This document shows, piece by piece, positions 1 to 12,867 of a DNA stretch of 64,000 nucleotides. The DNA lies in contig CM061493.1 in NCBI GenBank assembly GCA_030867185.1, positions 10,323,001 to 10,387,000 on the forward strand. The letters are read 5' to 3'. This stretch comes from Tagetes erecta. Lineage: Eukaryota; Streptophyta; Magnoliopsida; Asterales; Asteraceae. Position numbers and translations under genes: made by a program. Position 1 is the first letter of the stretch, and the number at the start of each line of letters is the position of its first letter. The notes below the pieces were generated by a model that worked only from the letters and a program-made list of their open reading frames with translations, had not been told where the DNA came from and searched no databases.

Positions 1-210
1 TAAAATACTGCATGAAAAAGGTTATGTGGGTTGGACCTAGACCAGCCCCACCTGACATGTTTTCGAACTCAATAATTACTCAGTTTGATGATTTCCAATC
101 ACCCAACCCACACATGCCACCTCTATTATATTTGCAAATTACTAACATTAATAAGTGAATAATATTGTTTCCATGATATGAAACATGTTCTTCTGATCTT
201 ATTGTTTTAG

Positions 211-267
211 GACCTTGAGCGACGGCGAGCAGAACTTGAAGCACTGCTGGTTGTTGATACCCCATGA
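211..267 (+). CDS. Terminal exon of an unidentified plant gene
   Basis: A pyrimidine-rich acceptor ends in TTTTAG at 210. It is followed by an open frame reading DLERRRAELEALLVVDTP and a TGA stop at 265-267. A plant branch-point-like CTAAC lies near 140. The peptide is charged and helical, like the end of a coiled coil. The rest of the gene would lie upstream of the window, so the protein cannot be named. The reading phase is taken from the only frame that stays open to a clean stop. AT-rich 3' flank with possible polyadenylation signals follows. Confidence is moderate because a single 57-base exon is short. Confidence 0.5.
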   Translation, partial: DLERRRAELEALLVVDTP

Positions 268-1276
268 TGCAAATTTCAATCCACAAATGTGCTGCTAGTA
301 TGCTACAATTATAATGAAGTGAAGTGAGTGACATTTGTTGTTTCTCTGGTTTTGGTTGTATGAAAGCCAAATATAAATTTGTTGATTTTCAAGTTCTAAT
401 GATTTACCAGATGTAATTAGCATTCTTAATGCTAGAAACTTTTTGTATTAATCCCATTTAGCTTCAAAATTTTGTGAAAATTATGTTTAAACTGATGTTC
501 TACCAATTACAAGGGTGTGTTCAACTTTCCAAATTTGATTTACTACTAAAATGTGGTTTGATGACATGTATGTAACTTCAAGTTTATATGTATCTAAAAA
601 CTAAACACCAATGTAAAAACTAAAATTTAAAATTAAACCCTATAAGCTAAGATGGTAAAGTTCACCGAAACGGTTTCAAGCCTCTTGAATGAGCTCAATC
701 AGAGTTTGTTTGACTTTGTTTTTGTGTGATTTAAAGCAGTTCTCACTTTTTAGGTAAAGACTACTTATTTGATCATTCCTTTATATATAGATGGTGCATG
801 CATTGTAAATCTTATTGAGCACATAATATGAAATATCCTAGTTGCAGCATTGTAACACATAGATCACACCGATCGAAACACTTTAAATCTATGTGTTCAT
901 ACTTATTCTTGCTTTTGTGACCATCATTGTGAATGTTCGAGTGTTTAGAGAGATCTTTGGCTTTGCAACAACTAGTATAAGAGTTTTATGCTCTTCCTTT
1001 TTGCTAGATCTTCCACTTGTTACTGGGATTCGGCTATGTTCATGGTTATCGTTCTTTGGGCAAGACTAGTTCAAATGGTAAGACTAGTCATTCAGACAGC
1101 GAGATTAGCAATCTCGAACAACTGAACAAAAGTTCGAAATCCATGATACTTACCTGGCTAGATTACCACGTAATTACCAGGAAAGACTGTCATGCAAGAT
1201 TAAATAGGAGTTTCCTTGCGAGACTAGCGGTGAGATTGTAGACGAAACTTCTGACTCTTGACAATTATCTAATAGG
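268..1276. other. AT-rich 3' flank and probable leader of a decayed copia element
   Basis: No gene is seen. The first part is the 3' flank of the exon at 211-267. From about 690 the sequence runs up to the gag relic at 1277. The stretch near 970-1000 (TATAAGAG) may be a worn copia primer-binding region (normal form TGGTATCAGAGC), but no LTR pair could be defined. Confidence 0.3.
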
Positions 1277-2875
1277 ATGGCAGAGAATAGTAAGGTCGAG
1301 ATAGAAAAGGTTCCGTTATACTAGAAGAGTTTACATTTACAAATTATCTTAGAGCAACCGGATGATATGTATGATGACGAAGGGAAACTATTTGATCGAC
1401 AAGCCTCGAGTGTGGTTAAGTTTCCAGTGTTGCTTATATCTTGTCAAAGAAGCAACTAGTTCTGGTATTTTTTTAAGGCTTTCCCCAATAAGTACGAATA
1501 AATGTCTACAATCAAGAAGGTTTTGGTCATTAGACAAATGATTAACACCAGGATGAAGGAAGGAGCTTATGTTACTATCTGTATAAAAGAATTCAATCTG
1601 ATAATCTCTCGTTTAGAGTTGGGTGGCATCATGTTTGATGAATTGATCCAAGCCTTCTTCCTTTTATCTTCATTTCCCGATAATTGGCCATGCACAATCA
1701 TTGCAGTTAGTATCTCATCAAGAGGTGATAAGCTAACATTTGATGGCATTTGTGTGACATGATTACAACTTATCTATAGATTTGGTTAAGAAGTTGAGAA
1801 CATTTAACTTCGTTAAAGTTCGTTTAGTTGATGATCAGACATTCAACATTGTAGGAATTCGTGATGTTCTTGAATCGACTGCATCTTTGGGAAGCAAATG
1901 GACAATGAAAGATGTCAAGGTTAAAATTTGAGAGGAAAAATAATCTTTGTAGGTCAGTTTGACGATATAGGACTTGATGTCCATTTTGACAATGGTCAGC
2001 GAAAAGTGATAAAGGGAAATCTGGTGATTGCACATGGAAAGAAACGGGACGTATTACATACTAGGTTAATAACCTGTGTCTTACAGGATTGATATGTGAT
2101 AAAAAATAATATATACGAAAAAACTAAAAATAACATAACAAAAAGAGAATGTAAATAAAAACAACGGTATGAATACATATTGTGTTTCAACTAATTAACG
2201 AAAAAGAGCCTACATCTAGTAGTTAAAATTTACGCATCTAACGCTGAGGTCATGAGTTCGAATCTCAAATGTTGAGTGATTTTACTTTTTAGTAATAAGG
2301 AGTTAATATTTTAATAGGAAATTAAGAGAATTCTTAATTGAATGTGAGATTGACACATAAGCAGATAAAATGACAATGATGTGTCATGGGAGAATGACAT
2401 GTGGTAAAGATTTACCTTTATAATAGTTTAAGTAGATGGTAAAGGTTCTTGTTTACTTTGAAGTGTCAATTCGATGATACCTGGTCTGAGTTCAACGATG
2501 TTGTGGCATTAACGACTTGGATATATGAGTGAGAAATGGATGAAGATGTTGACAACTACGGGAAATTTTCTTTGAAGAAAGTGGAATGTGAATTCTGTGA
2601 ATCTTGTGTCTTCGGCAAACAAATGAAAGTCTCGTTTATGAAAATCAGGAAGACACTAAAGCACAAAACCTAGAGCTTGTCCATTCAGATCTTTATGCAC
2701 CAACATTACTCTTATCCTTTGGTGGATCATTTTATTATGTGGCTTTTATAGATCTACACGAAAAGTATGGGTCTATTTTCTCAAACATAAATATGAAGTT
2801 GAAAATGAAAATGAAACTGAGTTAAAGGTAAAATGCTTGAAGTCGGATAATGGAGGAGAGAGTACTTGTTAAAAT
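1277..2875 (+). pseudogene. Decayed Ty1-copia gag-pol relic
   Basis: The pieces in order are typical of a plant copia polyprotein. They are a Gag start (MAENSKVEIEK, 1277), Gag helices with FDRQA (about 1390), and the UBN2-type Gag block with INTRMKEGAYVT and LLSSFPDNW (1540-1760). After that come the GAG-pre-integrase/integrase junction CESCVFGKQMKVSF (about 2597), then LELVHSDLYAP (about 2670) and a SDNGGE-like block (about 2850). Stops and frameshifts break it repeatedly. About 330 bases near 2050-2430 do not fit the polyprotein and look like a later insertion. That insertion contains a tRNA B-box-like GAGTTCGAATCTC near 2255, as in a SINE relic. No LTRs were found. This is an old, inactive copy. 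Confidence 0.75.
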
Positions 2876-3608
2876 GATGTGTCACCGCATAGGTTAAAGT
2901 TGAACACGTTGTTAACGCGTGTAACGAAGTGAAAAACTATGATTTTGCAACGCACGACACATGCTAGACTAATGCATCGCACGTGTTAAATTCGAAATGT
3001 TGCCACCACAACACACACAAAGGTCAAAATGCTAATGCCACTATTGTAACGTGTGAGACAAAGTCACAAAAAAATGAGATCCGACTGCTGTATCACGTGA
3101 CCTGACCATAAATCTGGTTAGTTAAATTTTTGTGCCTAGCCATAAACAAAACATCAAATTGTAGAATATCAATCTCTCTGTAACAATAATACATAATGTA
3201 AAAGCTTAATGGGAGGTTATTGATAAACTAATACAAGTATCATGTTGTACATTACCGTTGACAAAACTAACCATCTAAAATTCAGATCAAAGACCAAATA
3301 AACTATCAAGTGGCAAAGCGCCATATCAACACAAATGACAAATGGATATGATAAAAAGATTGCTTCAATCATTTTATAATATTTAAGCAAACTTATTAAC
3401 ATATATAAAATAAGTCTTAAGAATTTGAGCAATTTTGTTATAATGATGTGGTCAAAGATAAACGTTAGAGAAATTTAATTTATTTCAATCCAATGATTCA
3501 AATTTAAAAACTTTTGAAAGAGAAGGTTTAAAGAAACAGGGTAATAACAAAATGATTTGAATATGTAAAGGCATTTCCTATTCCTACACATGCTAAGCGC
3601 TAGCTCTA

Positions 3609-4728
3609 GTGGTGTTCATTCGAAACAAAGTGGACGAATTGGACGAATCAAATAGGTCGAATTGGGATTATGAAAAATGGTAGTCGTATTTGATCCACAT
3701 TCGAAAAAAATCTATGTATTAGATTCGATTAAGTTATTCGAATTCGAATAGATTCGAATGTATTCGCTTTTAAAAAATATAAATAAATAAACACTTGAAA
3801 CAACAATACAAATGTAGCACCAACATAACATAATTTTAAAACATCACCCAAACAATATGCAAAATATTAGCACATCAACACGTCTAAAATATCTTTAGAA
3901 AAAGGTCTAAAACTGCATAATGAAGCATAAAAAAAATACTTTAAACAAGTTCAAAACTTGTAGAACCAACAATTAATCATTTGTCACAGTATCAAATCAT
4001 GTCCATATGTAGAAATAACAATTAATATTGGGTAATGGGTTGGCTTTGGGTATTTTTAACCTTACTTCAAGCTCATTAAGTCATATCATATATAGATAAT
4101 TAATTAGATACATTATAACATGGTCGCCTTCTATTGAGAACACATTTAACTTGAGAACAACTTAGGAACCGCTTTAACTATTGTTATTATTATAATATAA
4201 ATTGACCAAAATGCTTATAATTCAACTAATTTTAACATCTATTTAAAAAATATATGATTTGTGAAGTCGTTTGTTAAAATGTGTATATGCACCCACATAA
4301 CTTGTACACAAACACATATTGTGAGTGCATATATGCATTCTAACAAACGACTTCATGAATCATATTTTTTTAAATCGATGCTAAAATTAGTTGAATTATA
4401 AGCATTTTGGTCAATTTATATTACAAAAAATTCAAGAGTTTGACTCCCTTTATGATTCGTTAAAGTTGTACCTTTTGTACTCAAATTAAAAGGTGTTCTA
4501 ATTTGAGTGTCCCTCCATTATAACATATATATATATATATATTTCTTATTCGAATTGGGCGAATCGAATGCGAATACTAAAAATCATATTCGTATTTGAT
4601 CCACATTCGACAAAATTTTTCGAACCGAATGAATCGAATTCGAATGACCGAAAGTCGATTTCGAATGGCCTTAATCGAATTCGAGTCGAATAGAGTTTCG
4701 AATAATTTGAATAATGAACACCCCTTGA
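3609..4728. mobile_element. Non-autonomous hAT-like element with 8-bp TSD
   Basis: Identical 8-base flanks TAGCTCTA occur at 3601-3608 and 4729-4736, the length hAT transposases produce. The ends carry matching inverted GGTGTTCATT, offset by a few bases (left GTGGTGTTCATT, right complement TCAAGGGGTGTTCATT). Both ends are packed with subterminal repeats of the type TTCGAAT/CGAATCG, as hAT transposase binding regions often are. No transposase is present. The middle is split by the fold-back MITE at 4122-4514. Without that insertion the element would be about 716 bp. Confidence 0.65.
4122..4514. mobile_element. Fold-back MITE, Mutator-type, nested in the hAT-like element
   Basis: The direct repeat CATTATAACAT (11 bp) flanks it at 4111-4121 and 4515-4525, within the 9-11 bp range of Mutator-like elements. 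The whole element folds back on itself. The left arm 4194-4281 pairs with the right arm 4336-4422 nearly perfectly (for example AAATTGACCAAAATGC against GCATTTTGGTCAATTT). The outer parts 4122-4170 and 4470-4514 also match as inverted copies around GAGAACAC...TTGAG. There is no coding capacity. Confidence 0.65.
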
Positions 4729-4747
4729 TAGCTCTACACTATGCCTA

Positions 4748-4755
4748 TTATATAT

Positions 4756-4804
<49 letters not shown>
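4748..4804. repeat. (TA)n microsatellite
   Basis: An almost pure TA run with one AAA interruption, just downstream of the hAT-like element. Confidence 0.9.
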
Positions 4805-4807
<3 letters not shown>

Positions 4808-5480
4808 TAGATTATACCCCTTGTGTTACATGAGTTAAGTAGTTAATAAAATATATTATTAATATAGAATACAACAAACGAAGAACCATATGATGCATAA
4901 AATTACAAATAAAAGTAAATCACACAAATATATGATGCCAAATGGTTCACAATAGCGGATGGAGTTTTTAGTGGTGGGTTACAGTGATGCGTTGGTGGTA
5001 CCAAACTCATCAGATGAAGAAAGTTAAAATGCGATGGAGGGTTTACGTAAGGTGTCAACCATCAACGATGAAATTAATAGCCTAGTCTATTTTGAAATAA
5101 ATCACCAATATTTCAAAGTTTATTTAAAACATATGTTCCCAAGTTCACTTAAGAAAAAAAAATAATAAAGAGAGGTGAAAGGAAGACTAATAATTAAATG
5201 AGTTTTTTTTAAATAAGTGGAAGGAAAGAAAAAAACATTTGTATGGGATGGTAGTAGTCTTAACAATCCAAGGATAATATGAAATTTGAATCCTAGTGAT
5301 CTCTAGAGTTTTTCCTTTCATCTTATACATAATATTAAAAAAAAACTCCTTAATTTTAGCTCTGAGATCAACATGAGTTTGTGGCAAAATATTAAGAGGC
5401 TCTAAAAACTTGCCACGTCAGCAAAATTGCTTTAAAAACTTGCCACATAAGTAAAATAGGGTTTGCTATATTAGATTAGA
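4805..5480. other. AT-rich intergenic DNA
   Basis: Nothing recognisable. Short reading frames here are poly-A/T-rich and lack homologous-looking motifs. Confidence 0.4.
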
Positions 5481-5484
5481 GATT

Positions 5485-5910
5485 TTAAAACTTTAATTTT
5501 TATAAAAAGCTATGTTTAGGATTTTTTTTGAACATTTTTATAAGAATACAATTTTTTGGTGGTTTTTTAAAAGTTGTAGTTTTATTTAAAAAAATGTTAA
5601 CTATTCAATATAAAAACGTTAACTATTCAATACAAAAATGTTTAACTATTCAATATAAAAACGTTAACTATGTTATGAAACAAACATTCAAAACAACCAT
5701 GTTTTAACGCTTTTTATATTGAATAGTTAATATTTAACTATTCAATATAAAAACGTTAACTATGTTGTGAAACAAACATGTGTTAACGTTTTTTATATTG
5801 AACATTTAACGTTTTTCTAATTAAAAACTATAGCTTTTTAACAAAAACAACAAAAAAATGTGAATCTATAAAAATGGTTAATAAAACAACCCAAACGACA
5901 TAAATAAAAA
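5485..5910. repeat. Fold-back repeat with internal TTAACTATTCAATAT units
   Basis: The outer arms (about 5500-5600 and 5800-5910) are inverted copies around GGTGGTTTTT/AAAAACAAC. The centre holds repeated units AACGTTAACTATTCAATA in direct and inverted orientation (5594-5815). A MITE is likely, but no clear target duplication was found. Confidence 0.45.
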
Positions 5911-5972
5911 TAAACGTTTAGAAAAATAAATAAATAAATAAATAAAAAATATAAAAAACTTAGTGCAGAGCT

Positions 5973-6118
5973 TGTTGTGATAATCAGAATATGTGATTTC
6001 TTGATTGAATACAAAGTTATACATACATATATATAGTCACGATAATAACTAACTAACCGACCCTACTTAACAATATAATAACATACATATATACATATAT
6101 TCTAACTTAGTTCTAATA
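5973..6118 (-). repeat. 3' LTR of the copia element
   Basis: 146 bp, one mismatch to the right LTR. Terminal bases in element orientation are TA...CA. A TSD copy GAGCT precedes it on the plus strand. Confidence 0.92.
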
Positions 6119-6129
6119 CCACCCCTTAA
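6119..6129 (-). other. Polypurine tract of the copia element
   Basis: Read on the minus strand this is TTAAGGGGTGG, directly abutting the TATTAG start of the 3' LTR. It is the expected plus-strand primer position. Confidence 0.75.
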
Positions 6130-6130
6130 G

Positions 6131-7560
6131 TTAGACATTCCCAACACCTGCTTTGATCTTTAATTCCCGGAAGCGTCCAACTTGAAGTGCTTTAGTGAGT
6201 ATGTCTGCTTCTTGGTCTCTAGTATTGCAATGTTCAACTTCAACTTCCTTGTTTAGTATGAGTTCTCTTATGAAATGATATTTGATGCGAATGTGTTTAC
6301 TTCGTCCATGATATACCGGATTTGATGAGAGAGCAATAGCAGACTTGTTGTCACAATAAAGTACCGTGGGCATGATTTCATTTGTTTTTGTAAGAGTTGA
6401 TCAAGGATACCACGTAACCATAGAGCTTGACACCCAGCAGCACACAACGCCATATATTCAGCCTCCGTGGAGGATAGAGCTACAACATTTTGTTTCTTTG
6501 ATTGCCACGATATGATGCTATCACCCATTTTGAACATATATCCACCTGTGCTTCTTCCATCATCCGGATCACCACCATAATTGCTATCACAGTAACCTTG
6601 AAGCATAAATGTTTCATTTCTTTTATATATTAAACCTTGATTCAATGTTCCTTTGATATAGCGCAAGATGCGTTTGGCCATTTCCCAGTGAGATCGTTTT
6701 GGTTTTTCCATATATTTGCTTATAAGACTCACTGAGTAGGTTATATCCGGACGAGTAGCACACAAGTACATCAGACTTCCTACGAGACTTCGAAATATGT
6801 TTGCTTCCACGTCTTGACCTGTAGTGTCTTTATGTGCTGTAATTCCATATTCTGCTGGTGTACTTAGTTCTGCTGAATTTGCCATGTTAAAACGTTTTAA
6901 TAGATCTTGTGCATACTTCCCTTGTGAAAGAGTGACCTCATGTTCTGATTGTGAGACTTGTATACCAAGAAAGTAGTGCATTAATCCTAGATCAGTCATT
7001 TCAAATTCTTTCTTCATTGATTCCTTAAAAGACATGATTTGTACTTCTGAGTTGCCCGTGAAGATCAAGTCATCAACATAGATACATACTATCAATATCG
7101 ACATTTGTTCTTTCTTGATGTACAGAGTATGTTCGGATTCACATTTTTTGAACTTGTTGATTTCGAAGTATTTGTCAATCCTACTATACCAGGATCTCGG
7201 AGCTTGTTTTAATCAGTAGAGGGCTTTCTTTAGTTTGTATACTTTGTGTTCTTCGCCCTTTCTTTCGTATCCACGTGGTTGTTCGATGTAGACTTCTTCT
7301 TCTAGGACACCATTTAGAAATGCAGATTTCACATCCATCTGATATAGTTTCCAATTGTATTGGGCAGCTATGGCTAAGACTAGACGTATTGTTTCCATAC
7401 GAATGACTGGAGCAAATACCTCCTTGTAGTCTAAGCCATACTTTTGTTTGTATCCTTTGACAACTAGTCTTGCTTTGTGTTTCTCAAGCTCACCTTTTTC
7501 GTTTTATTTCGTCTTAAATATCCATTTTACTCCTATCGGCTTGTGTTTCTGTGGTAAATC
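6131..7560 (-). pseudogene. Copia RT (C-terminal part) and RNase H, broken
   Basis: This continues the polyprotein interrupted by the LARD at 7560/13623. In order it shows DLPQKHKPIGVKWIFKT, then KARLVVKGYKQKYGLDY, QMDVKSAFLNG, QPRGYE, and the intact catalytic YVDDLIF (about 7070). Then come the RNase H blocks: LSSTEAEYMAL, and CDNKSAIALS with HIRIKYHFIRE and ADILTKAL. Breaks seen: TAA replacing a sense codon in FKTK*NEKG (about 7505), TGA replacing Gly in ALY*LKQAP (about 7211), and a frameshift near 6375 between QKQMKS and LYCDNKS. It ends at 6131 just before the polypurine tract. Confidence 0.88.
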
Positions 7561-8298
7561 TGTTGGAAATAGTTCACTTTTATTAAAATAATTAACTGAA
7601 TATTATAACGATACTCTCGTTATACTTGGGAAATTCACTAGTACATTACTTTTACAAACCCAAATGAGAAATACATATAAAGAAGAAATTACACAAATAC
7701 AAACCGTTTTAATCAATAAAATATCCATAAACTTTTGGGTCGTCCACACGTCTAGTGTCATCACCTTCGTCTATATGTTCCTTGAACTAAATATTCATGT
7801 TCTTGACTCCAACTCTGTTAACTGCAAAACTAATCAAAATAACGTTAATGGTTATGGTTGAGGCACGTGTTCAACACGCTTCCCTTAAAACAGATTTCGC
7901 GCCTCCTCTAAGACGAACGCGTCTGTCTCCCAGGGTACAACAACTGGAACAGTATGTGTACTGCCGGATATGAACCCGCACCCGAGGTTGCATTGTATAA
8001 GATGTTGTTATGATGTGTATATGGAAATGATAATAAGTTCATGTTGGATCAAAGAGAACTAATCTCTATGAAAAAATTATTCTTCTCTCTTCAAAGTTAG
8101 ACACAAAGCCTACAACTTATAACATAAGGGTGAGTGGAAGATCACACTTAATAAGCCACTTTTAATTAGATATTAAACCATCTAATTAAAACTAATCAAG
8201 TGTAATCAAAGACTCTACTTAAGAGTCTCTCTTTAATTAACCACATAAAATAATTATAATAAATTAATATCCATTCATAATTATCAAATTTTCCAACA
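7561..8298 (-). repeat. 3' LTR of the LARD
   Basis: 738 bp, 1 mismatch to the other copy. It contains the 14-mer CTTAAAACAGATTT (7884-7897, plus strand), the reverse complement of a sequence next to the 5' LTR. Confidence 0.92.
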
Positions 8299-11200
8299 AT
8301 CCCCCACATGAATGGAGATTTATCAAAACATACAAAATATCCAATGAAATCTCGACAGTTGAATCTTGCATACGATAGGTAGGTGTTACCCTTTGAACCT
8401 TCGCTCATGAAACGCATTTAGTCTACTGGCTCTGAGTAGAACGCGATGTCTTTGAACTCGTCTGCCGTTTGTGTAGGCGATAATACGCTTCACACAAGAG
8501 TCTCCCTGACAAAGTCAAGTCCTCATAGTTATGTTCGTTATGGTCATGAACATTTTCCTGGTTCTGCGAGAGCTCTAGGAATTGTGCCCTCCAATTCCTT
8601 TCGAAGCGACCCCACTTCTCTCTAACATAGGTGATTCATCACATGTGACTATATTAGTCGAATCATTAAAAGCCATAGGCTTAGCCTCGTACCTGTCACT
8701 TTTAGGAATGGACTAGGAAGATTACTAGATCCTTATAGTAGACTCCCTTTTAAAAGACGTGGGTGTTTTATCAGTTAACTCTTCTTTCTTAGTTAACCCC
8801 CCCACAGTGACCTTACTAGTTCATACAAGTAGGTTTTCCTATTGAACTCGGATCTTGGGATCTCCAGTCAACCGAGTTAGGTTTCCTTCATATAAACTTA
8901 GCTTTTCACGGGCTTTAGTCTCATTCCACAACTCAATCTCACATTAACCCTCAGGTTCTTGGATCCAAGCTATTTTATTTGACTTTGTCAAGTCACAATA
9001 GTTTACAATCGAGATTGGTTGTCCGTGTTTAGTTTAACTCTTAAGTTAACCTTGCATATTGTCACTTTAAAGACTATAACCTTAGGCCATTAGTTGTAGT
9101 CTTTGGTTTACAATATACAACTTAAGTGAACACCAATATGCAGTTTAAGTGAACACATCTTCACTAAACCAATATGCAATTTCAGTGACCACCAATACGC
9201 AATTTAAGTGAACACATCTTCATTGTGCCTTTTGTCACTAGATCATTAAACTAATCAATTGACATTCACATGTTTGCAATATTTACTTGGATTATAAAAT
9301 CCATATTGCTAAACATTCCATATTCTTATATCAAATGCAAGTAACCCCCACATTTAAGTGGTATTGGATAACATAAACCAACTTTCGGATCAATTACCAT
9401 TTTCACACACCCTGAAAGGATTGTTTCTTAAATGGCTTCTCCCCCACATTTCTTGCCATTTGATCAAGTTTTGTGACTTTACTTATGACACCAAGCTGGC
9501 AATCATGATTAAATCAAGATCATATCTTTGCATCACGGAGTTCATGAATGCTTAATTGCCAACTACAAAGCTTAGATAAGCTTTTGAGTTAACTAAGGCA
9601 AACTACAAAGCTTTAGATGGGCTTTTGAGTTAACTATAGCAACACATGTCTTAGTCATGAACTTTTTACCTGGGCCATAAGTTTTTCATTAACCTTCTGA
9701 AACTTAAATCTAAGTTTCTCATCTAGGATAAACCTAGAGACTTGAGTTCTCCTCAAGTTATATCATTTCTTTATATTGAATGAAAGTCATCATTTGATTT
9801 GTTTCCGCAACTAATTCTTGTGATATGTATGTGAATGTTTCATGTTAATTAGTCTCCATAGAGCACCATAATTAATTAGTACTAGTCTAGCATGCTTTAG
9901 ACTACAATACTCTAGCATGTGAACAGAAGATGCATCATTCTGATTTTCACAGCCCTAAGAACCAGCATCACATACATTCCAACAAGAATTTCATTTCACG
10001 GTTTAGACAAATCATCATCTCAAATCTGCAGTATTTGAGAATGTCTCATATGTATGTTTCTCAAACATACAAAACTTCATCATTCATTTAGGAACATGAC
10101 ATCTATGAGCTTGATATATAGCGCTTCACCACCGACTCATAAAGATTTTAACAAAAATCTTATTTAGAGTCATTTTGGAGAATAACTTATCATTGACGAA
10201 TGGTTCACTGTTATGTTGAGATACAATCATACTAGACTGATAACCATAACATGAAATTCACAGATTCTCATACGCGATGTTCATTGTTGATTTGAAAATA
10301 TATATACTTGGTATACTATTCATCATGAAGATCACATCTTCTACATAGTTAAATCAACATTGAAGATAGTAGACGCATCTACATGTACTTCATTTCTCAT
10401 GATAAATCACATATTACATGTCACTCATGAGTCCGTTTCAATTTATGACAACATATATATATATATACATATATTATCATGTGTTACAATTTACACCAAG
10501 TAAATTTCCACAATAATATATATGTCTTCAAATTGATGTCTCACTTATGACTACATCATTATCCATGATTAAACTCACAAGTTGCGGTTGTGCTTCTTGC
10601 ACTACCCGTTTAAATAGACTTCAATTTATTATGCATGTCACACGTGTTTCGATTTACTTCATTGTATTAACTGCATGTGTTATCCTAAGATATTGAACAC
10701 ATCAATTATACAATATCGAACAAATTAATCCGACCAAACAAGAATTTATTCATCATAATTTAATTGAATATATAAATGATTTCTAACAAATAAAATCATA
10801 TTGTGTTGCAATCTTCAACACTTTCATCATCTTATATGACGATCACCTTTAGTGACATATACCCCATTATAGTTAGTCGATTTTAATCCCATCGATCGAC
10901 TATGATTCCAATAGCACGAGAGCTGTTGAAATAATAACTATCCATGACACACAATGATCCGTGTCATTTAATACATTCTTGGAATAAATCCAAAGACATA
11001 TTTATTTGATTTTCAAGAGGTACTCCCTCAGTAAAATCTCATGCCGTCATATCCTCGTTTCATTTTTGAAATTATACTCTTGAACAGTCACTCAACTGTC
11101 CGGATAACAATATGTTGTGTAACTCTTCACTAATCTCAAGTAACAGTATTCGAACAATACAAAATATATATAACAACAACAACACAAAGTTGTTAGAGAT

Positions 11201-11423
11201 TATTGTTTTTTTTTATTTAAAACAAACTGTGTTAATATTTTATGCAAAACTGTTGTTATAATATATTCCAAAACATTTTCCTTCCAAGGTTTGCAAAATA
11301 TATAATTACAAAGTTTATACTACTTTTATTGATTCCAAAAATCAAGGTCTCAAACTACAACTATTTATTTGAAGTTATACGTTTACATAAAATGTACTAA
11401 CAACTTGAGATTATGACATTATT
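8299..11423 (-). other. LARD interior, non-coding part
   Basis: No protein motif in any frame. Stretches such as 9101-9240 carry short repeats (CCAATA[T/C]GCA...AGTGAACAC). Otherwise it is AT-rich and unclassified. A function in packaging or RNA structure is possible but unseen. Confidence 0.6.
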
Positions 11424-12614
11424 TCTAACCCTCATGTTAGAAATGCAATGTTTACACAAACATGTTCCAAATATGTAATTATTTTATATACATAATTATC
11501 TCACAATGTTAAACCAAATGTTTACATAAAACATTTATAACCATATTAGTTCAATCATATCTAACACTCTTGTTAGATAATTAAGCAAGATCTAATGAGC
11601 ACGTTAGAAACTACACGTTTACATAAAACGTATGGTGAATACCAATAAATGCAGTCTAACACATTTATTAAATAATAACGATTACATAATCGTTTTATAT
11701 ATGTTGATCATCACAACAAACCGTTTCTAACACACATGTTAGAAGATAAACGATTAAAACAAAATTGTTGAACTTTCCGGTTTATATAATAAAAACCACC
11801 TCTCACATATCAATTGCTCAAGGCATTATTCATGGCATCATAACCATTAAAACCCATTATATCTAAATGGTTATAGACATGAACCATCTCTTAGATGTTA
11901 AATCCTTAAATCATTATTCATGATATTCATAACCATTAAAACTCATTATATCTATATGGTTATAGAAACATGAACCATCTCTTCATGTTAATGACTCAAA
12001 GTATTAATCATGTCATTCATAACTATTAAGAGTCATAATTTCTAAATGGTTATAGAAAATACAAACCATCTCTAACATAAATGCTAGATGGTAAACTTTT
12101 ACACATAACATTATTTATAAAACACATATTGTTTTATATAATTAGTAATCACTAAAACGTTTGTTAGGTAAGAAAAAAGACATTTGCACAAAACGTTTTT
12201 AACCATTACCAAAATAATATCCAACATTCATGCTAGATAATCAATCGGGTTCTAACGCACACGTTAGATAATTAGACATTTATACCAAACGTTAATGTCA
12301 TGTGGTTTATACACTAAACCGATTCCAACACTATTGTTGGATAACCAAACGTCTATCGAAACATTTTTGTCATATGGTTTCTTAACTAAACCAATTCCAA
12401 CACTCTTGTTAGAACACCAAACGTTTACCGAAACGTTTTTATCGTATGGTTTTTTAACCAAATCAATTCTAACACTCTTGTTAGAAAACTAAACGTTTAT
12501 CGTATGGTTTTTTAACCAAATCAATTCTAACACTCTTATTAGAAAATTAAACGTTTACCGAAACGTTTTCTCGTATGGTTTATTCGTTAAACCCATTCTA
12601 ACACTCTTGTTAGA
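11424..12614 (-). repeat. Tandem hairpin array in the LARD leader
   Basis: Three kinds of short palindrome recur. Stem 1 (TCTAAC[A/G]...[T/C]GTTAGA) occurs about ten times: 11424, 11560, 11591, 11726, 12251, 12324, 12396, 12468, 12526 and 12597. Stem 2 (AAACGTTT-ACCG-AAACGTTT type) is at 11448, 11516, 11615, 11677, 12419 and 12549. Stem 3 (AACCATT...AATGGTT) is in three units of about 90 bp at 11821-12060. From 12290 to 12614 they form a regular tandem repeat, mostly about 72 bp with one shorter unit. In the element's sense this lies just downstream of the 5' LTR, where retroelement leaders hold structured signals. Confidence 0.8.
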
Positions 12615-12867
12615 ACATACATAATTAGCAATCATTTAAACTCAAGCTAATTGAATCAAACCATTTGAATTGTACCACCAAAGTTAGGATTTTAGATTGT
12701 ACTCCAATCTATATATAATCCAAACATAAATTTGTACTAATACACATTATTTCCCAATAAAATATATTTAATGGATTTTAACTAAAATCTCAAATAGTTT
12801 TTTATTTTAATCTTTTGTGAACCAAATCCTTGATAAAGGTTTTAAAATTGTATCAAACAATTTCTAT

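Noticed and set aside
12264..12492. Overlapping 65-aa frames on both strands with repeated FLSYGFLTK
   Set aside because: Produced by the 72-bp tandem repeat of the LARD leader, with no independent coding evidence.
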